From an uncultured Cytophagales bacterium (GTDB taxonomy: Bacteria; Bacteroidota; Bacteroidia; Cytophagales; Bernardetiaceae): 54,937 nt of DNA. Each line of letters begins with the position of its first letter. The first letter of the stretch is position 1. The position numbers and the translations under genes were made by a program. Under the pieces are notes generated by a model, which saw only the letters and a list, made by a program, of their open reading frames with translations, was not told where the DNA came from and did no database searches. The stretch covers positions 1 to 54,937 of the forward strand of contig CAKZOK010000030.1 of assembly GCA_937136415.1 (NCBI GenBank). Reading direction: 5' to 3'. Shown piece by piece: positions 1 to 8,075 of the stretch.

Positions 1-1
1 C

Positions 2-109
2 GAAACCTTGAAATTAGACACATTTAGAATACCAACAACAAGGTTACGCTACGATGTAGCTAAATTTCAAAAGACACGAAAACTGTATGAGAAAATAACC
101 AAATTTTGA
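2..109 (+). CDS. 3' end of an unrecognised protein (partial)
   Basis: An open frame enters from the left edge and ends at TGA 107-109, giving 35 residues. It is rich in Lys and Arg, with RYDVAKFQKTRKLYEKI near the end, which suggests a basic C-terminal helix. The composition is protein-like and no other frame here competes well. I do not recognise the family from so short a tail. The cytochrome c peroxidase gene begins 132 bases downstream on the same strand, so the two could be co-transcribed, but nothing shows this. Confidence 0.5.
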   Translation, partial: ETLKLDTFRIPTTRLRYDVAKFQKTRKLYEKITKF

Positions 110-241
110 ACACCTTAAGCTTAATCATCTAAAAATTCAGATACTGAAAAACTATGAATATAGTTTCGTTCGATACTTTTGACGATTCTATATTCTTTTT
201 TGCCTTTCAATTAGATGAAAACGGTTTTGTATATTTAGTCT

Positions 242-1249
242 ATGAACCAAACAAGACATATTTTTATTTTTCATTTAAGTCTGTTAATTGCTGTTTTTCT
301 TGTTTTCTCTTGCCAAACTTGCCAAAATAAAACAAATCATTCTTTCGAAGAAAATGAAGAATATAAAATTATATTACCGACTTATATGCCTTCTTTACCT
401 AAGGAAGCTACTCAAAATCCAATAACAAAAGAGGGGGTAGTTTTGGGGAAAATTCTTTTTTTTGATACAAAATTATCTTCAACTAATACAATTTCTTGTG
501 CTACTTGTCATAATCCAAAACTTTATTTTACAGATAATATGAAAACAAGTAATTTGGGAACAACAGGAAATCATTTAGCTCGTAATACACCAACTCTTAT
601 TAATGTAGCCTATTCAGAAAACGGATTTTTTTGGGACGGAGGAATAAAAAACCTTGAATCTTTGCCTGCTGCACCTCTTCAACACCCAGACGAAATGGGA
701 ATGGATTTGAAAAAATTACCTGTTTTGTTACAAAAAGAGGAAAATTACAAAATTTTATTCAAAGATGCTTTTGGAAAAGATACCATTACAAATGCACTTA
801 TTTTTAGGGCATTGGCACAATATCAACGAACTATTATTTCTCCATCTTATTTAGGTTCTGAATTTAACTTGATGAGTAAATGGGATAGTGTTCAACAAAA
901 GCAAACTATTTTTTCAGAATCAGAAATAAAAGGACAACAGGTTTTTCAAAAACAGTGTAACTCTTGTCATACTGCTCCTCTTTTTTCTGATTATAAATTT
1001 CATTTTTTTCATTTAGATACAATAACAAATCCTATAAATTTTGTTGATAGGATAGAATTAGGAAGACAAAGAATAACAGAGAATAAAAATGATTATTTGA
1101 AATTTAAAACCCCTACACTTCGTCATATTTCAAAAACTTTTCCTTACCTGCATGATGGAAGCATTCAGAAATTAGATTATTTTTTAGAAGGAAATAATTT
1201 GTCTGATGAGGAAAAAACATCTTTGTTGGCTTTTTTGGAATCTTTATAA
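242..1249 (+). CDS. Di-haem cytochrome c peroxidase (MauG/CcpA family), lipoprotein
   Basis: The 335-residue protein has two c-type haem sites, CATCH at residues 86-90 and CNSCH at 239-243, the layout of bacterial di-haem cytochrome c peroxidases. The N-terminus is a hydrophobic signal with a probable lipobox ending at Cys24 (VFSC), so it is likely a periplasmic lipoprotein. The family reduces H2O2 to water with electrons from small cytochromes or quinol; some relatives (MauG) modify proteins instead. The stretch around residues 130-160, with WDGG and a conserved HPDEMG, is typical of the Bacteroidota branch. Length matches the family. The neighbours suggest no dedicated pathway. The family call is secure; the substrate is not. 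Confidence 0.9.
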   Translation: MNQTRHIFIFHLSLLIAVFLVFSCQTCQNKTNHSFEENEEYKIILPTYMPSLPKEATQNPITKEGVVLGKILFFDTKLSSTNTISCATCHNPKLYFTDNMKTSNLGTTGNHLARNTPTLINVAYSENGFFWDGGIKNLESLPAAPLQHPDEMGMDLKKLPVLLQKEENYKILFKDAFGKDTITNALIFRALAQYQRTIISPSYLGSEFNLMSKWDSVQQKQTIFSESEIKGQQVFQKQCNSCHTAPLFSDYKFHFFHLDTITNPINFVDRIELGRQRITENKNDYLKFKTPTLRHISKTFPYLHDGSIQKLDYFLEGNNLSDEEKTSLLAFLESL

Positions 1250-1283
1250 TATTTTTACGAAAGGTAAGGTGTAAAAAAATTGT

Positions 1284-1568
1284 CTAAAGAATACAAGAGT
1301 TTCCATTTTTAGGTACTTCTATTCCATCAATATTTATAAGTCTATCCAAACGAATTTTGATATTTGATTCTGAATTTTCTATATTTTCAAAAATCATAAA
1401 TTCTTCTCCATTGAGAGTTTCTAAATCTTTGATTTTGATTTTTTGACTGATGATTTTATCATAATTTGTATTCAGGTAATTAATTTCTATTATTTTTTGA
1501 GTGGTTGCAAAGGCTTCCAAATTGTCATAAAAGTTACAATCGATAGGGATATATTTTTGCCTTTTCAT
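1284..1568 (-). CDS. Rof-like Rho-binding antiterminator
   Basis: The 94-residue product starts MKRQKYIPIDC. It shows the Rof pattern: YxPIxCxFYDNLEA near the N-terminus, a middle beta-sheet region, and IRLDRLINIDG near the C-terminus. E. coli Rof (YaeO) binds Rho and blocks its loading on RNA, which reduces Rho-dependent termination. The frame stays open upstream to 1631, but those 21 extra codons overlap a repeat-like palindrome and do not resemble the family, so the internal ATG at 1566-1568 is preferred. Rof-like proteins are short beta-barrel folds and are easily missed. Function is inferred from family resemblance only. Confidence 0.7.
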   Translation of the reverse strand: MKRQKYIPIDCNFYDNLEAFATTQKIIEINYLNTNYDKIISQKIKIKDLETLNGEEFMIFENIENSESNIKIRLDRLINIDGIEVPKNGNSCIL

Positions 1569-1599
1569 TGAAATTAAATTTATAAATGATTTTTTTGTT

Positions 1600-1632
1600 C
1601 TTTTATCCGTGTTCTGTGGTACACAAAACACT
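1600..1632. repeat. Copy of the GTTCTGTG/CACA palindrome shared with MITEs
   Basis: Just upstream of the rof-like start lies TTTTATCCGTGTTCTGTG, then GTACACAAAACAC. The same 18 bases occur inside the MITE at 45148-45256, and a close relative lies inside the element at 41923-42015. No terminal repeats or target duplication are visible here, so this looks like a solo remnant that may contribute leader sequence to the gene. Confidence 0.5.
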
Positions 1633-1949
1633 CATTTTTCTATTTGTTAAACAGGTTCTATATCTAAAAATGTGCCTTTAGGTCTGACCACTTTACAATA
1701 CAAGAGGAAGCAGTTGAAAACTCTCTAGTTTGCCCCAAAAACTTAAATAACGGATATTTAATAAAAATCTAATCCTTTTGTAAATAAAGAAAATAATGGT
1801 TATAAACACTATTTTTGCACGTTAAAGCATACACTATAAAGTGAAATAATACCGAGTTTACGTTAATATAGTAATCAAAAAATAATCTTTCAAAATAAAA
1901 AAAAGGCATATCAATTAAGATATGCCTTTTAATTTTAGTACAATATATG
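1632..1949. other. Gene-free stretch with a half-copy of element E and a terminator
   Basis: No convincing frame is present. Positions 1797-1867 resemble the right half of the inverted-repeat element at 31915-32097: both share TTTTTGCA, a TAAAGCATAC core and AATAATACC followed by GAGTTT or AAGTTT. The rest is AT-rich apart from the tRNA terminator annotated separately. Confidence 0.5.
1901..1930 (-). terminator. Terminator of the tRNA-Gly/tRNA-Leu transcript
   Basis: A perfect 12-bp stem (AAAAGGCATATC / GATATGCCTTTT) with a 6-base loop sits 20 bases past the 3' end of tRNA-Leu. On the minus strand it is followed by a long T run. Confidence 0.85.
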
Positions 1950-2033
1950 TACTGAGAGTGGGAATCGAACCCACACGCCGATTAAGGCACAGGATTTTAA
2001 GTCCTGCGTGTCTACCAGTTCCACCATCCCAGC
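1950..2033 (-). tRNA. tRNA-Leu (anticodon UAA)
   Basis: This 84-nt class II tRNA has a GCTGGGA acceptor arm with G-U pairs, a long variable arm, a GGTTCGATTCC T-arm and discriminator A at 1950. The anticodon stem CAGGA/TCCTG encloses CTTAAAA, giving anticodon UAA for codon UUA. CCA is not encoded. It lies 137 bases downstream of tRNA-Gly on the same strand and probably shares its promoter. Confidence 0.95.
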
Positions 2034-2170
2034 TTATTATGATTTAATCTTTACTTTTAAAGATTAAATTTTCACTCATTTTTAAGAACTTTATTTGGGG
2101 TTTAATTTTTTATAAAAAACCATAATTATTAATGAATAATTATTTTTCCATGTAAAGTCTGTAAAAATTG

Positions 2171-2243
2171 AGCGAAAGACGAGGCTCGAACTCGCGACCT
2201 CAACCTTGGCAAGGTTGCGCTCTACCAACTGAGCTACTTTCGC
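2171..2243 (-). tRNA. tRNA-Gly (anticodon GCC)
   Basis: This 73-nt tRNA folds into a cloverleaf: GCGAAAG/CTTTCGC acceptor, a D-arm with AGCTCAGTTGGTAGAGC, and anticodon loop TTGCCAA giving GCC, which reads GGC and GGU. CCA is not encoded. It is the first gene of a two-tRNA unit. Confidence 0.95.
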
Positions 2244-2341
2244 TTATTAATTAGTACTCGAAGATTTTTTTGATGTTTTTCTTAATTTTTAATTACTTAA
2301 AAAAAGATATTTATCAAGTCTTGTTTCCCTTAATTGTGATG

Positions 2342-2372
2342 CAAAGATACTATTGTTTTTTTAATATTCAAT
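2342..2372 (-). promoter_or_regulatory. Predicted promoter of the tRNA-Gly/tRNA-Leu unit
   Basis: On the minus strand, ATTG is followed after 19 nt by TATCTTTG, an exact match to the Bacteroidota -7 consensus TAnnTTTG with normal spacing. It lies about 100 nt upstream of tRNA-Gly. Confidence 0.6.
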
Positions 2373-2453
2373 AGCTAAACTAAGTTTTTTGTAAAAAAAA
2401 AGTAAATTAATTTCTTATTGATTGATTTTCAGAGCTTTAATTCAAAAAAAAAA

Positions 2454-3032
2454 TTAGCAAATACAACTTACTCTATTAGTTTTATTAGATTGAATGTCTG
2501 TTTCTAAAGCAACACCATCAAAACTATTAGTTTCTAAGTTTGGTTCATTTTTTTTTATTTGATTTATTGTAACAATATTTGATTTATTTTTTCTGTCAAA
2601 ATATTGATTCAAAAAGTGAAAAACAATAAGTGTTGCAGAAGCTAAATAAGCAAGATATTCTATTCCATTAATATATTCTTCTAATAAAACAGCAGCTACA
2701 AAAATACTTGCAGCAGCCCAAAGCCCAATTGAAATCCATAAAAAAACACTCTTACGGGTAGCAAAATAAACGGCTATGAGCGTAATGAGAATGAAAAAAT
2801 AATCTAATGCATGCCAATGAGAGCCTTCAAAAATAGTATTTATATTGAATGAATGCGAATGCTCTTGGTGTGAATGCGAAGTTATGACAGTGCTAGTATA
2901 ATAGAAAGAATGGATAGCCATCAGAATAGGAACAATAGCACAATGAATAATACATAAGAATGCACTTATTGCTCCTATAAAATCAGAATTGATATATTTT
3001 AGTCTGTTTTGAAAAGGTAAATACTTGTTCAT
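2454..3032 (-). CDS. MerC domain membrane protein
   Basis: The 192-residue protein has about four hydrophobic segments. The first carries LCIIHCAIVPIL, the Cys-x3-Cys pattern typical of MerC. In mercury operons MerC is an inner-membrane mercury transporter, but in Bacteroidota MerC-domain proteins often stand alone or sit beside Fur-type regulators, and their substrate is unknown. A His-rich loop (HSHQEHSHSF, around residues 53-62) between segments suggests metal binding. No merA, merR or merT is nearby, so mercury resistance should not be assumed. The last residues, VSCIC, add two more cysteines. Confidence 0.75.
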   Translation of the reverse strand: MNKYLPFQNRLKYINSDFIGAISAFLCIIHCAIVPILMAIHSFYYTSTVITSHSHQEHSHSFNINTIFEGSHWHALDYFFILITLIAVYFATRKSVFLWISIGLWAAASIFVAAVLLEEYINGIEYLAYLASATLIVFHFLNQYFDRKNKSNIVTINQIKKNEPNLETNSFDGVALETDIQSNKTNRVSCIC

Positions 3033-3192
3033 AGCTTGGTTTATTGCAGAGTTTGGATATGCAAATATAAGAAATGCAACTTAGTTGCAGAAATGAAACG
3101 CTATAAATTGATTAAAAGTTTTGGGAAAATAAGAATATTATCCATTTTATTAGTGGATAAATCAAATACTTACCTTTTAAGTTATTCTATTT

Positions 3193-3618
3193 TTATTTAT
3201 ACCAAACCTCCTTTACAGCGTTTAATGAATCTTCTGTAAGTGGTTTGGTCGTAAATTTGATTACATATTCATTTCCTATGATTTTATCAATATCACGTTT
3301 GTTGTCAGAGCTAGAAAGCACTGAAATACGACATTTTTTGTGTACTGATGCTGGCATTTGTCCAAATTCATATAAGAAAATAAAACCATCGACGATAGGC
3401 ATATTTATATCCAGAAATATTAAGTCTGGAAGTTTAGAATCATCGTCTTTATTTTCTTTTAGGTATTCTAAGGCACTTTTTCCTGAGTTTTGAGTAACTA
3501 CTTGGTTTGCAAAGCCTGTTAGTTCGATGATACGTTTACTAATAAAATTATCAGTATCATTGTCATCTACAAGCATGACTAAGTTGATTTTGTCTGTATT
3601 TTGAGTTGGGTTTGCCAT
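3193..3618 (-). CDS. Stand-alone response regulator receiver (CheY/Rcp1-like)
   Basis: The 141 residues form a single receiver domain with no output domain. The acidic pair is Asp18-Asp19, the phospho-acceptor is Asp70 in LIFLDINMP, a Ser-Ser pair lies in SVLSSSD, and the conserved Lys is in TTKPL. Such receivers usually relay phosphate from a hybrid kinase or bind a target protein. No histidine kinase is adjacent. In this group similar proteins often respond to phytochrome-like or PAS kinases encoded elsewhere; the partner cannot be named. Confidence 0.9.
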   Translation of the reverse strand: MANPTQNTDKINLVMLVDDNDTDNFISKRIIELTGFANQVVTQNSGKSALEYLKENKDDDSKLPDLIFLDINMPIVDGFIFLYEFGQMPASVHKKCRISVLSSSDNKRDIDKIIGNEYVIKFTTKPLTEDSLNAVKEVWYK

Positions 3619-3929
3619 AAGTAAGTAAATATCTATTTATGATATTGAGTTGTTTGTTTATTGAGTAGTTTTTTATTGAACTATCATTTTAACACAATAA
3701 TACGGATTTTTTAAATATTTTTGAATTAAAATAGGATTATTTTTAAAATAAAGTCAATATAAAGAAGAGAATTTTTTAAATCGCTATTTTTTTTTCAATT
3801 TTAACTTAAAATTAGAAAATACCAAAATTAGAGATATTGAATTTGATAAACTTTCAACAAACATTTTTTTAATAAAGAAAATGGAATTATAAATTAGCAA
3901 ATTTAACCTGCCAGTTACACTACACATAT
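3619..3929. other. Intergenic region upstream of the mutase gene
   Basis: This AT-rich stretch between divergent genes must hold both promoters. TATTTTTG at 3716-3723 fits the -7 consensus on the plus strand but lies 200 bases from the mutase start. I looked for the conserved boxes of a cobalamin riboswitch, because the downstream enzyme uses B12, and saw none. Confidence 0.4.
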
Positions 3930-6095
3930 ATGGATTTTAAAAATATTACTCTTCAAGACCTAAAAAATCGTGCTGCAAAAAAAGCAAAACAACAAGCACA
4001 AGACCTTCCAAAGGAATTTCCTGTCTGGGAAACGCCTGAAAAAATTGCTGTAAAGCCATTTTATACAAAAGAAGATATCGAAAAGTTGCCTCATTTGGAG
4101 TATCAAGCTGGTATCCCTCCATTTTTGCGTGGACCTTATCCGACTATGTATGCTGTGCGTCCTTGGACAGTTAGGCAATATGCAGGTTTTTCGACGGCAG
4201 AAGAGTCAAATGCGTTTTATCGTCGTAATCTTGCTGCAGGACAAAAAGGGCTTTCGGTAGCCTTTGATTTGGCAACGCATAGAGGCTACGATTCTGACCA
4301 TGCTCGTGTGGTGGGCGATGTGGGAAAGGCTGGTGTTGCGATTGATAGTGTAGAAGATATGAAAATCTTGTTTGATAAAATTCCATTAGATAAAATGTCG
4401 GTTTCGATGACTATGAATGGGGCAGTTTTGCCAATTATGGCGTTTTATATTGTGGCAGCAGAAGAGCAAGGAGTAGAGGCAGAAAAGCTAAGTGGAACGA
4501 TTCAGAATGATATTTTGAAGGAATTTATGGTGCGAAATACGTATATTTATCCACCAAAACCGAGTATGCAGATTATTGCTGATATTTTTGAATATACGGC
4601 TGATAAAATGCCAAAATTCAACTCTATTAGCATTAGTGGTTATCACATGCAGGAGGCAGGAGCGACGGCAGATATCGAACTTGCTTACACACTTGCTGAT
4701 GGTTTGGAATATGTAAGAAAAGGCATTGAGGCAGGACTAGATATTGATAATTTTGCACCTCGTTTGTCGTTTTTTTGGGCGATTGGAATGAATACATTTA
4801 TGGAAGTTGCCAAAATGCGTGCAGGGCGTTGGTTGTGGGCGAATATCATCAAAGAATTTGACCCAAAAAATCAGAAATCTATGGCATTACGAACGCATTG
4901 TCAGACTTCGGGTTGGTCTTTGACAGAACAAGACCCTTTCAATAATGTAACTCGTACAACCATTGAGGCTTTGGCTGCTGTTTTTGGTGGTACACAATCT
5001 TTACACACCAATTCATTAGATGAAGCGATAGCACTTCCGACAGATTTTTCGGCTCGTATTGCACGAAATACGCAGTTATTTATCCAAAATAATACAGAAA
5101 TTACAAAAGCGATTGACCCATTTGCAGGCTCGGAGTATGTAGAAAACTTAACCCATGACCTCGCCATTCGTGCTTGGGAATTGATTGAAGAAGTCGAGTC
5201 GTTGGGAGGAATGACAAAGGCGATTGAGGCAGGAATACCAAAACTTAGAATTGAGGAAGCTGCTGCACGAAAACAAGCTCGTATAGACGGACAAAAAGAT
5301 ACGATTGTGGGTGTGAATAAATACAAAGTAGATGATGACAGTATGGAAATAGATGTTTTGGACGTTGATAATGTGGCTGTAAGAGAATCTCAACTCAAAA
5401 GATTACAAGAAGTAAAAGAAAAACGAAATAATGAAAAAGTAAAAATGGCATTGCAAAAACTAACCGATGCAGCCAAAAACAAAACTGGAAATTTGTTAGA
5501 ACTTGCCGTAAATGCTGCAAGAGAACGAGCTACTTTAGGCGAAATATCACAGGCTTTGGAAGAGGTTTTTGGTCGTTATCAAGCACAAACAAAACTTATT
5601 GCAGGAATGTATTCGAATGAAATGGATAAATCAACTGAAAATGGAAATAGTGATTTTGCACTAGCACAAAAACGCTCAAATGAGTTTGCAGAAATTGAGG
5701 GTCGTCGTCCACGTATTTTGATTGCCAAAATGGGACAAGATGGACACGATAGAGGTGCAAAAGTAATTGCAACAAGTTTTGCCGATTTGGGTTTTGATGT
5801 AGATATAAGTCCACTTTTTCAAACGCCTGAAGAAGTTGCTCGGCAAGCTGCTGAAAATGATGTGCATATCGTGGGTGCATCTTCGCTGGCTGCTGGACAC
5901 AAAACGCTCGTTCCGTCACTTATTGACGAACTCAAAAAGATAGGTAGAGATGATATTATGGTTGTGGCTGGTGGTGTGATTCCTCCGAAAGACTATGATT
6001 TTTTGTATGAAAAAGGTGTTTCGGCTGTCTTTGGGCCTGGAACTGTGATTGCAAAGGCTGCTTTGAAAATTCTTGATGAGCTTTTGGAGGAGTAA
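3930..6095 (+). CDS. mutA: Methylmalonyl-CoA mutase, catalytic subunit
   Basis: The 721-residue enzyme interconverts (R)-methylmalonyl-CoA and succinyl-CoA with adenosylcobalamin, linking propionate, odd-chain and branched-chain breakdown to the TCA cycle. Residues 1 to about 560 form the substrate-binding TIM barrel, with the expected [11 protein letters not shown] and [17 protein letters not shown] blocks. The C-terminal B12 domain carries the base-off ligand motif D604-x-H606-xx-G609. Length is that of the full large subunit. No small mutB-like subunit is adjacent, though Bacteroidota usually encode one next to it, so the partner may lie elsewhere or this form may act alone. It fits the branched-chain dehydrogenase gene at 42.2-44.6 kb in the same metabolic flow. 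Confidence 0.95.
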   Translation: MDFKNITLQDLKNRAAKKAKQQAQDLPKEFPVWETPEKIAVKPFYTKEDIEKLPHLEYQAGIPPFLRGPYPTMYAVRPWTVRQYAGFSTAEESNAFYRRNLAAGQKGLSVAFDLATHRGYDSDHARVVGDVGKAGVAIDSVEDMKILFDKIPLDKMSVSMTMNGAVLPIMAFYIVAAEEQGVEAEKLSGTIQNDILKEFMVRNTYIYPPKPSMQIIADIFEYTADKMPKFNSISISGYHMQEAGATADIELAYTLADGLEYVRKGIEAGLDIDNFAPRLSFFWAIGMNTFMEVAKMRAGRWLWANIIKEFDPKNQKSMALRTHCQTSGWSLTEQDPFNNVTRTTIEALAAVFGGTQSLHTNSLDEAIALPTDFSARIARNTQLFIQNNTEITKAIDPFAGSEYVENLTHDLAIRAWELIEEVESLGGMTKAIEAGIPKLRIEEAAARKQARIDGQKDTIVGVNKYKVDDDSMEIDVLDVDNVAVRESQLKRLQEVKEKRNNEKVKMALQKLTDAAKNKTGNLLELAVNAARERATLGEISQALEEVFGRYQAQTKLIAGMYSNEMDKSTENGNSDFALAQKRSNEFAEIEGRRPRILIAKMGQDGHDRGAKVIATSFADLGFDVDISPLFQTPEEVARQAAENDVHIVGASSLAAGHKTLVPSLIDELKKIGRDDIMVVAGGVIPPKDYDFLYEKGVSAVFGPGTVIAKAALKILDELLEE

Positions 6096-6105
6096 TAATT
6101 ATGGG

Positions 6106-6129
6106 GTTGCTCGTAGTGACACGAGCAAC
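6106..6129. repeat. Small hairpin after the mutase gene
   Basis: GTTGCTCG and CGAGCAAC form a perfect 8-bp stem around an 8-base loop. No T run follows, so it is not a classic terminator. The loop TAGTGACA resembles the GTAGTGACAC in the hairpin inside the MITE at 33144-33264, so it may be a reduced repeat. Confidence 0.5.
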
Positions 6130-6155
6130 GGCTATGTTTATTTAATTTTAAAACG

Positions 6156-6362
6156 ATGAAACTAAAAACACTTAAAGAACATTTAGAAAAAGAGTATGGA
6201 AAAGTAGGCACTCCGAAAAGAGAAGAGTTTGAAAAAAACTCAAAGGCTTTTGCTATTGGAGAACTTATTAAAGAAGCTCGTAAAGAAGCTCAACTAACTC
6301 AAACTCAACTTGCAGAAAAAGCAGGAATGGAAAACCATATTACTAGACAAAATCGTCGTTGA
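6156..6362 (+). pseudogene. XRE/HigA-type antitoxin, 3' end lost to a palindromic repeat
   Basis: The product has 68 residues. Residues 34-62 match the first helices of an XRE helix-turn-helix (IGELIKEARKEAQLTQTQLAEKAG). The recognition helix then fails: where the family reads like YISRIEN, this has HITRQNRR and stops. The stop lies inside repeat A1 (6351-6431), so the gene was cut by that repeat. HigA-type antitoxins normally run 95-110 residues and follow a HigB toxin gene. None is found in the 60 bases after the mutase, so the pair is probably dead. The truncated peptide may still be expressed. Confidence 0.65.
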
Positions 6363-6431
6363 GGCGTTACTGTCAATGAGGGTTTAGTATTTGAACTTCC
6401 TCAACGACGCTGAAAAGCTCGTTGACGGTTG
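6351..6431. repeat. REP-like palindrome family A, copy 1
   Basis: Two inverted copies of a unit near GTCGTTGAGGC...GTCAACGAGG surround a short spacer, as in a BIME. Related copies lie at 8042-8074, 22945-23020, 40445-40480 and 53555-53590. This copy ends the antitoxin reading frame at 6156-6362. Confidence 0.8.
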
Positions 6432-6461
6432 CAAAACAAAAATATATAGTAGTATGAAAAA

Positions 6462-6578
6462 ATGTTAAAAATTGCTAAGTTTTATATATATTCAAATCCT
6501 GCTTTGAAATATGTAAAGACAATCAAAGAAAAATTTGATGTAAACTTATTTATTTCTGAAAAAGGATTTTCTATGTAA
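6462..6578 (+). CDS. Possible 38-residue remnant protein
   Basis: A short frame encodes MLKIAKFYIYSNPALKYVKT and continues through FDVNLFISEKGFSM to a stop. It ends 53 bases before a good terminator, so some transcript probably finishes here. Codon use looks natural, but the family is not recognised. It could be a leftover of the broken toxin-antitoxin locus or chance. Confidence 0.25.
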   Translation: MLKIAKFYIYSNPALKYVKTIKEKFDVNLFISEKGFSM

Positions 6579-7206
6579 AATATCAAAAATACGCAAGGAA
6601 AATTAGCCGAATAGACTACTTTTAAAAAAAAGCAGCTTCTGATGAAGTTGCTTTTTTTATGCTCTCAAGATTTAGTTTTAAGAAAGTGCTGCAAAAATTT
6701 TGAATTTATTTTTATTTTCTATTTTAATTATTTTTAATAAAAATAAAAATAAATAAAATATAGAGGTTTTGAAAAGACGGTATTCAGAATAATATTTTGT
6801 TTAATTATGTTTTTCAAAATTATATTTTTTGACAAGTGGGGGTTGCATATTATTTTAGGCGTTATGATTTGTTATAATTTGATTTTTGATAGAATTTGTG
6901 TTTTAACATAAATAATTTTAAAGTCAAAATATTATTTGTTTAAAAAAAAGTATTTAAAATTTTATTCTGTTAATAGTTGTTTTTTGTTGTTATTGTTTGG
7001 GGTTGCACGTTTTTTAGTTAAATATATTGTCTATCAAAATGAATTTTTGAATTGAAACCTGTATCAAATTCTGCCGTTAGCTTTGTAACACTGAATAAGG
7101 AAACAGACCAAACAAATTAACTACTCCTAAAAAAATAATATCTATGTAATATTAATTAAAAAACAATATTTTTAATACTTTATTTCATTCAAAAATACAA
7201 CCTACT
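6579..7206. other. Long AT-rich intergenic region
   Basis: No credible gene is seen. Besides the terminator at 6632-6659 there is a strongly AT-biased, partly self-complementary tract near 6705-6765. Two related phrases, GGGGGTTGCAT near 6837 and TGGGGTTGCACG near 6998, lie about 160 bases apart. The start of the following gene has a long leader, so the region may carry its control signals. Confidence 0.4.
6632..6659 (+). terminator. Rho-independent terminator
   Basis: GCAGCTTC / GAAGTTGC forms an 8-bp stem with one G-T pair and loop TGAT, followed by seven T residues. It ends the mutase/antitoxin-remnant transcript. Confidence 0.8.
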
Positions 7207-7815
7207 ATGAACTCATTTAATTTCATTCAAAAAACAGTCTTTACTTTCATTTTTGCTATCACTTTTTCTTTTATTTCTGTTACCACTTTTGCTAGTCCTG
7301 CAGACGAAGATGATATGATTGCGATTGTTGAAGCCTTGCCAAATAGTACTAAATTTATCTTAAAATTTGAAAATGAGAAAGAAGAAAAGCTAAAAGTCAA
7401 TATTTATAACGCTGACTTGAAACTTGTTTTTTCAGAAGCTCTTGGCAAAACGGCACAAATTCAACGTATTTATGATATGAGCAATCTGGGAGAAGGAACT
7501 TATACTGTATTGATAAAAGGCAAAACGTACAAAGAAAAAAGAACAATCAAAGTAAAAAGTGCTTTGAAAAATAATTTTAATGCTACTTTTTCGCCAAAAG
7601 CCATCAATAAGAAAATTTTTGCATCTGTAGAAAATAACAAAGGAACTGTAAAACTAACTCTCACAGATTCGGAGGGACATATTTTGTACGAAGAAACTAT
7701 TAATGAAGAAAATAAAAAACGTACTCTCAACCTTCAAGGCTTGAAAAAAGGAACATATTTTCTGCAAGTTATTGGGCAAGATAATGCTACTTATGAAACA
7801 TATCATATTGATTAA
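7207..7815 (+). CDS. Secreted protein of two tandem beta-sandwich modules
   Basis: The 202-residue product has a signal peptide ending near FASPADE (residue 30). Two similar modules follow, roughly residues 45-120 and 130-200. Each goes from a strand resembling KFILKFEN or KIFASVEN, through VNIYNADLKLVF or LTLTDSEGHILY, to a GTY motif (EGTYTVLI, KGTYFLQV). The GTYxLxV ending is typical of Bacteroidota secreted Ig-like and DUF3244-like folds and resembles the T9SS C-terminal sorting domain, although the terminal Lys/Arg-rich tail is missing. A structural or surface role is likely. The exact function is unknown. Confidence 0.75.
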   Translation: MNSFNFIQKTVFTFIFAITFSFISVTTFASPADEDDMIAIVEALPNSTKFILKFENEKEEKLKVNIYNADLKLVFSEALGKTAQIQRIYDMSNLGEGTYTVLIKGKTYKEKRTIKVKSALKNNFNATFSPKAINKKIFASVENNKGTVKLTLTDSEGHILYEETINEENKKRTLNLQGLKKGTYFLQVIGQDNATYETYHID

Positions 7816-7874
7816 AAATACTGGATTACAGATTTTAAATTAGGATACTGTAATTAATTATCTCTTCATAAAAA

Positions 7875-7906
7875 TAAAAAACAACTTCTTTGGAGTTGTT
7901 TTTTTT
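7875..7906 (+). terminator. Rho-independent terminator of the secreted-protein gene
   Basis: AACAACT / AGTTGTT plus two inner pairs around a TTT loop, preceded by an A run and followed by eight T residues, so it could act both ways. Confidence 0.8.
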
Positions 7907-8041
7907 ATGTTTGATTAATTAATATAGGCATTATTTTAGTCTGAAAAAATAAGGAGACAAAAAAGTAAAATGACGTTACAACAACACCTTTTTAAAATAT
8001 AAAAATATACGTCAAAAAACTATGATATAAATAACCAAATA

Positions 8042-8074
8042 AAAACCTAGTTTGATGGCATAGCCTCAATGACT
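8042..8074. repeat. REP-like palindrome family A, degenerate copy
   Basis: ACCTAGTTTGATGGC and ATAGCCTCAATGACT match one family A unit in reverse orientation with several substitutions. It abuts the stop codon of the kinase gene and may serve as its 3' hairpin. Confidence 0.6.
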
Positions 8075-8075
8075 A

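Noticed and set aside
153..329. Plus-strand frame beginning MNIVSFDTFDDS before the cytochrome gene
   Set aside because: It overlaps the peroxidase signal-peptide region in another frame and turns to low-quality sequence; the peroxidase start is much better supported.
2454..3032. Mercury-resistance operon
   Set aside because: Only a MerC-type membrane protein is present; merR, merT, merP and merA are all missing.
3036..3239. 67-residue plus-strand frame between merC-like and response-regulator genes
   Set aside because: It overlaps the end of the receiver gene on the other strand and has no family resemblance.
3619..3929. Cobalamin riboswitch before the B12-dependent mutase
   Set aside because: No B12-box (GCCACTG-type) or the expected helices are present.
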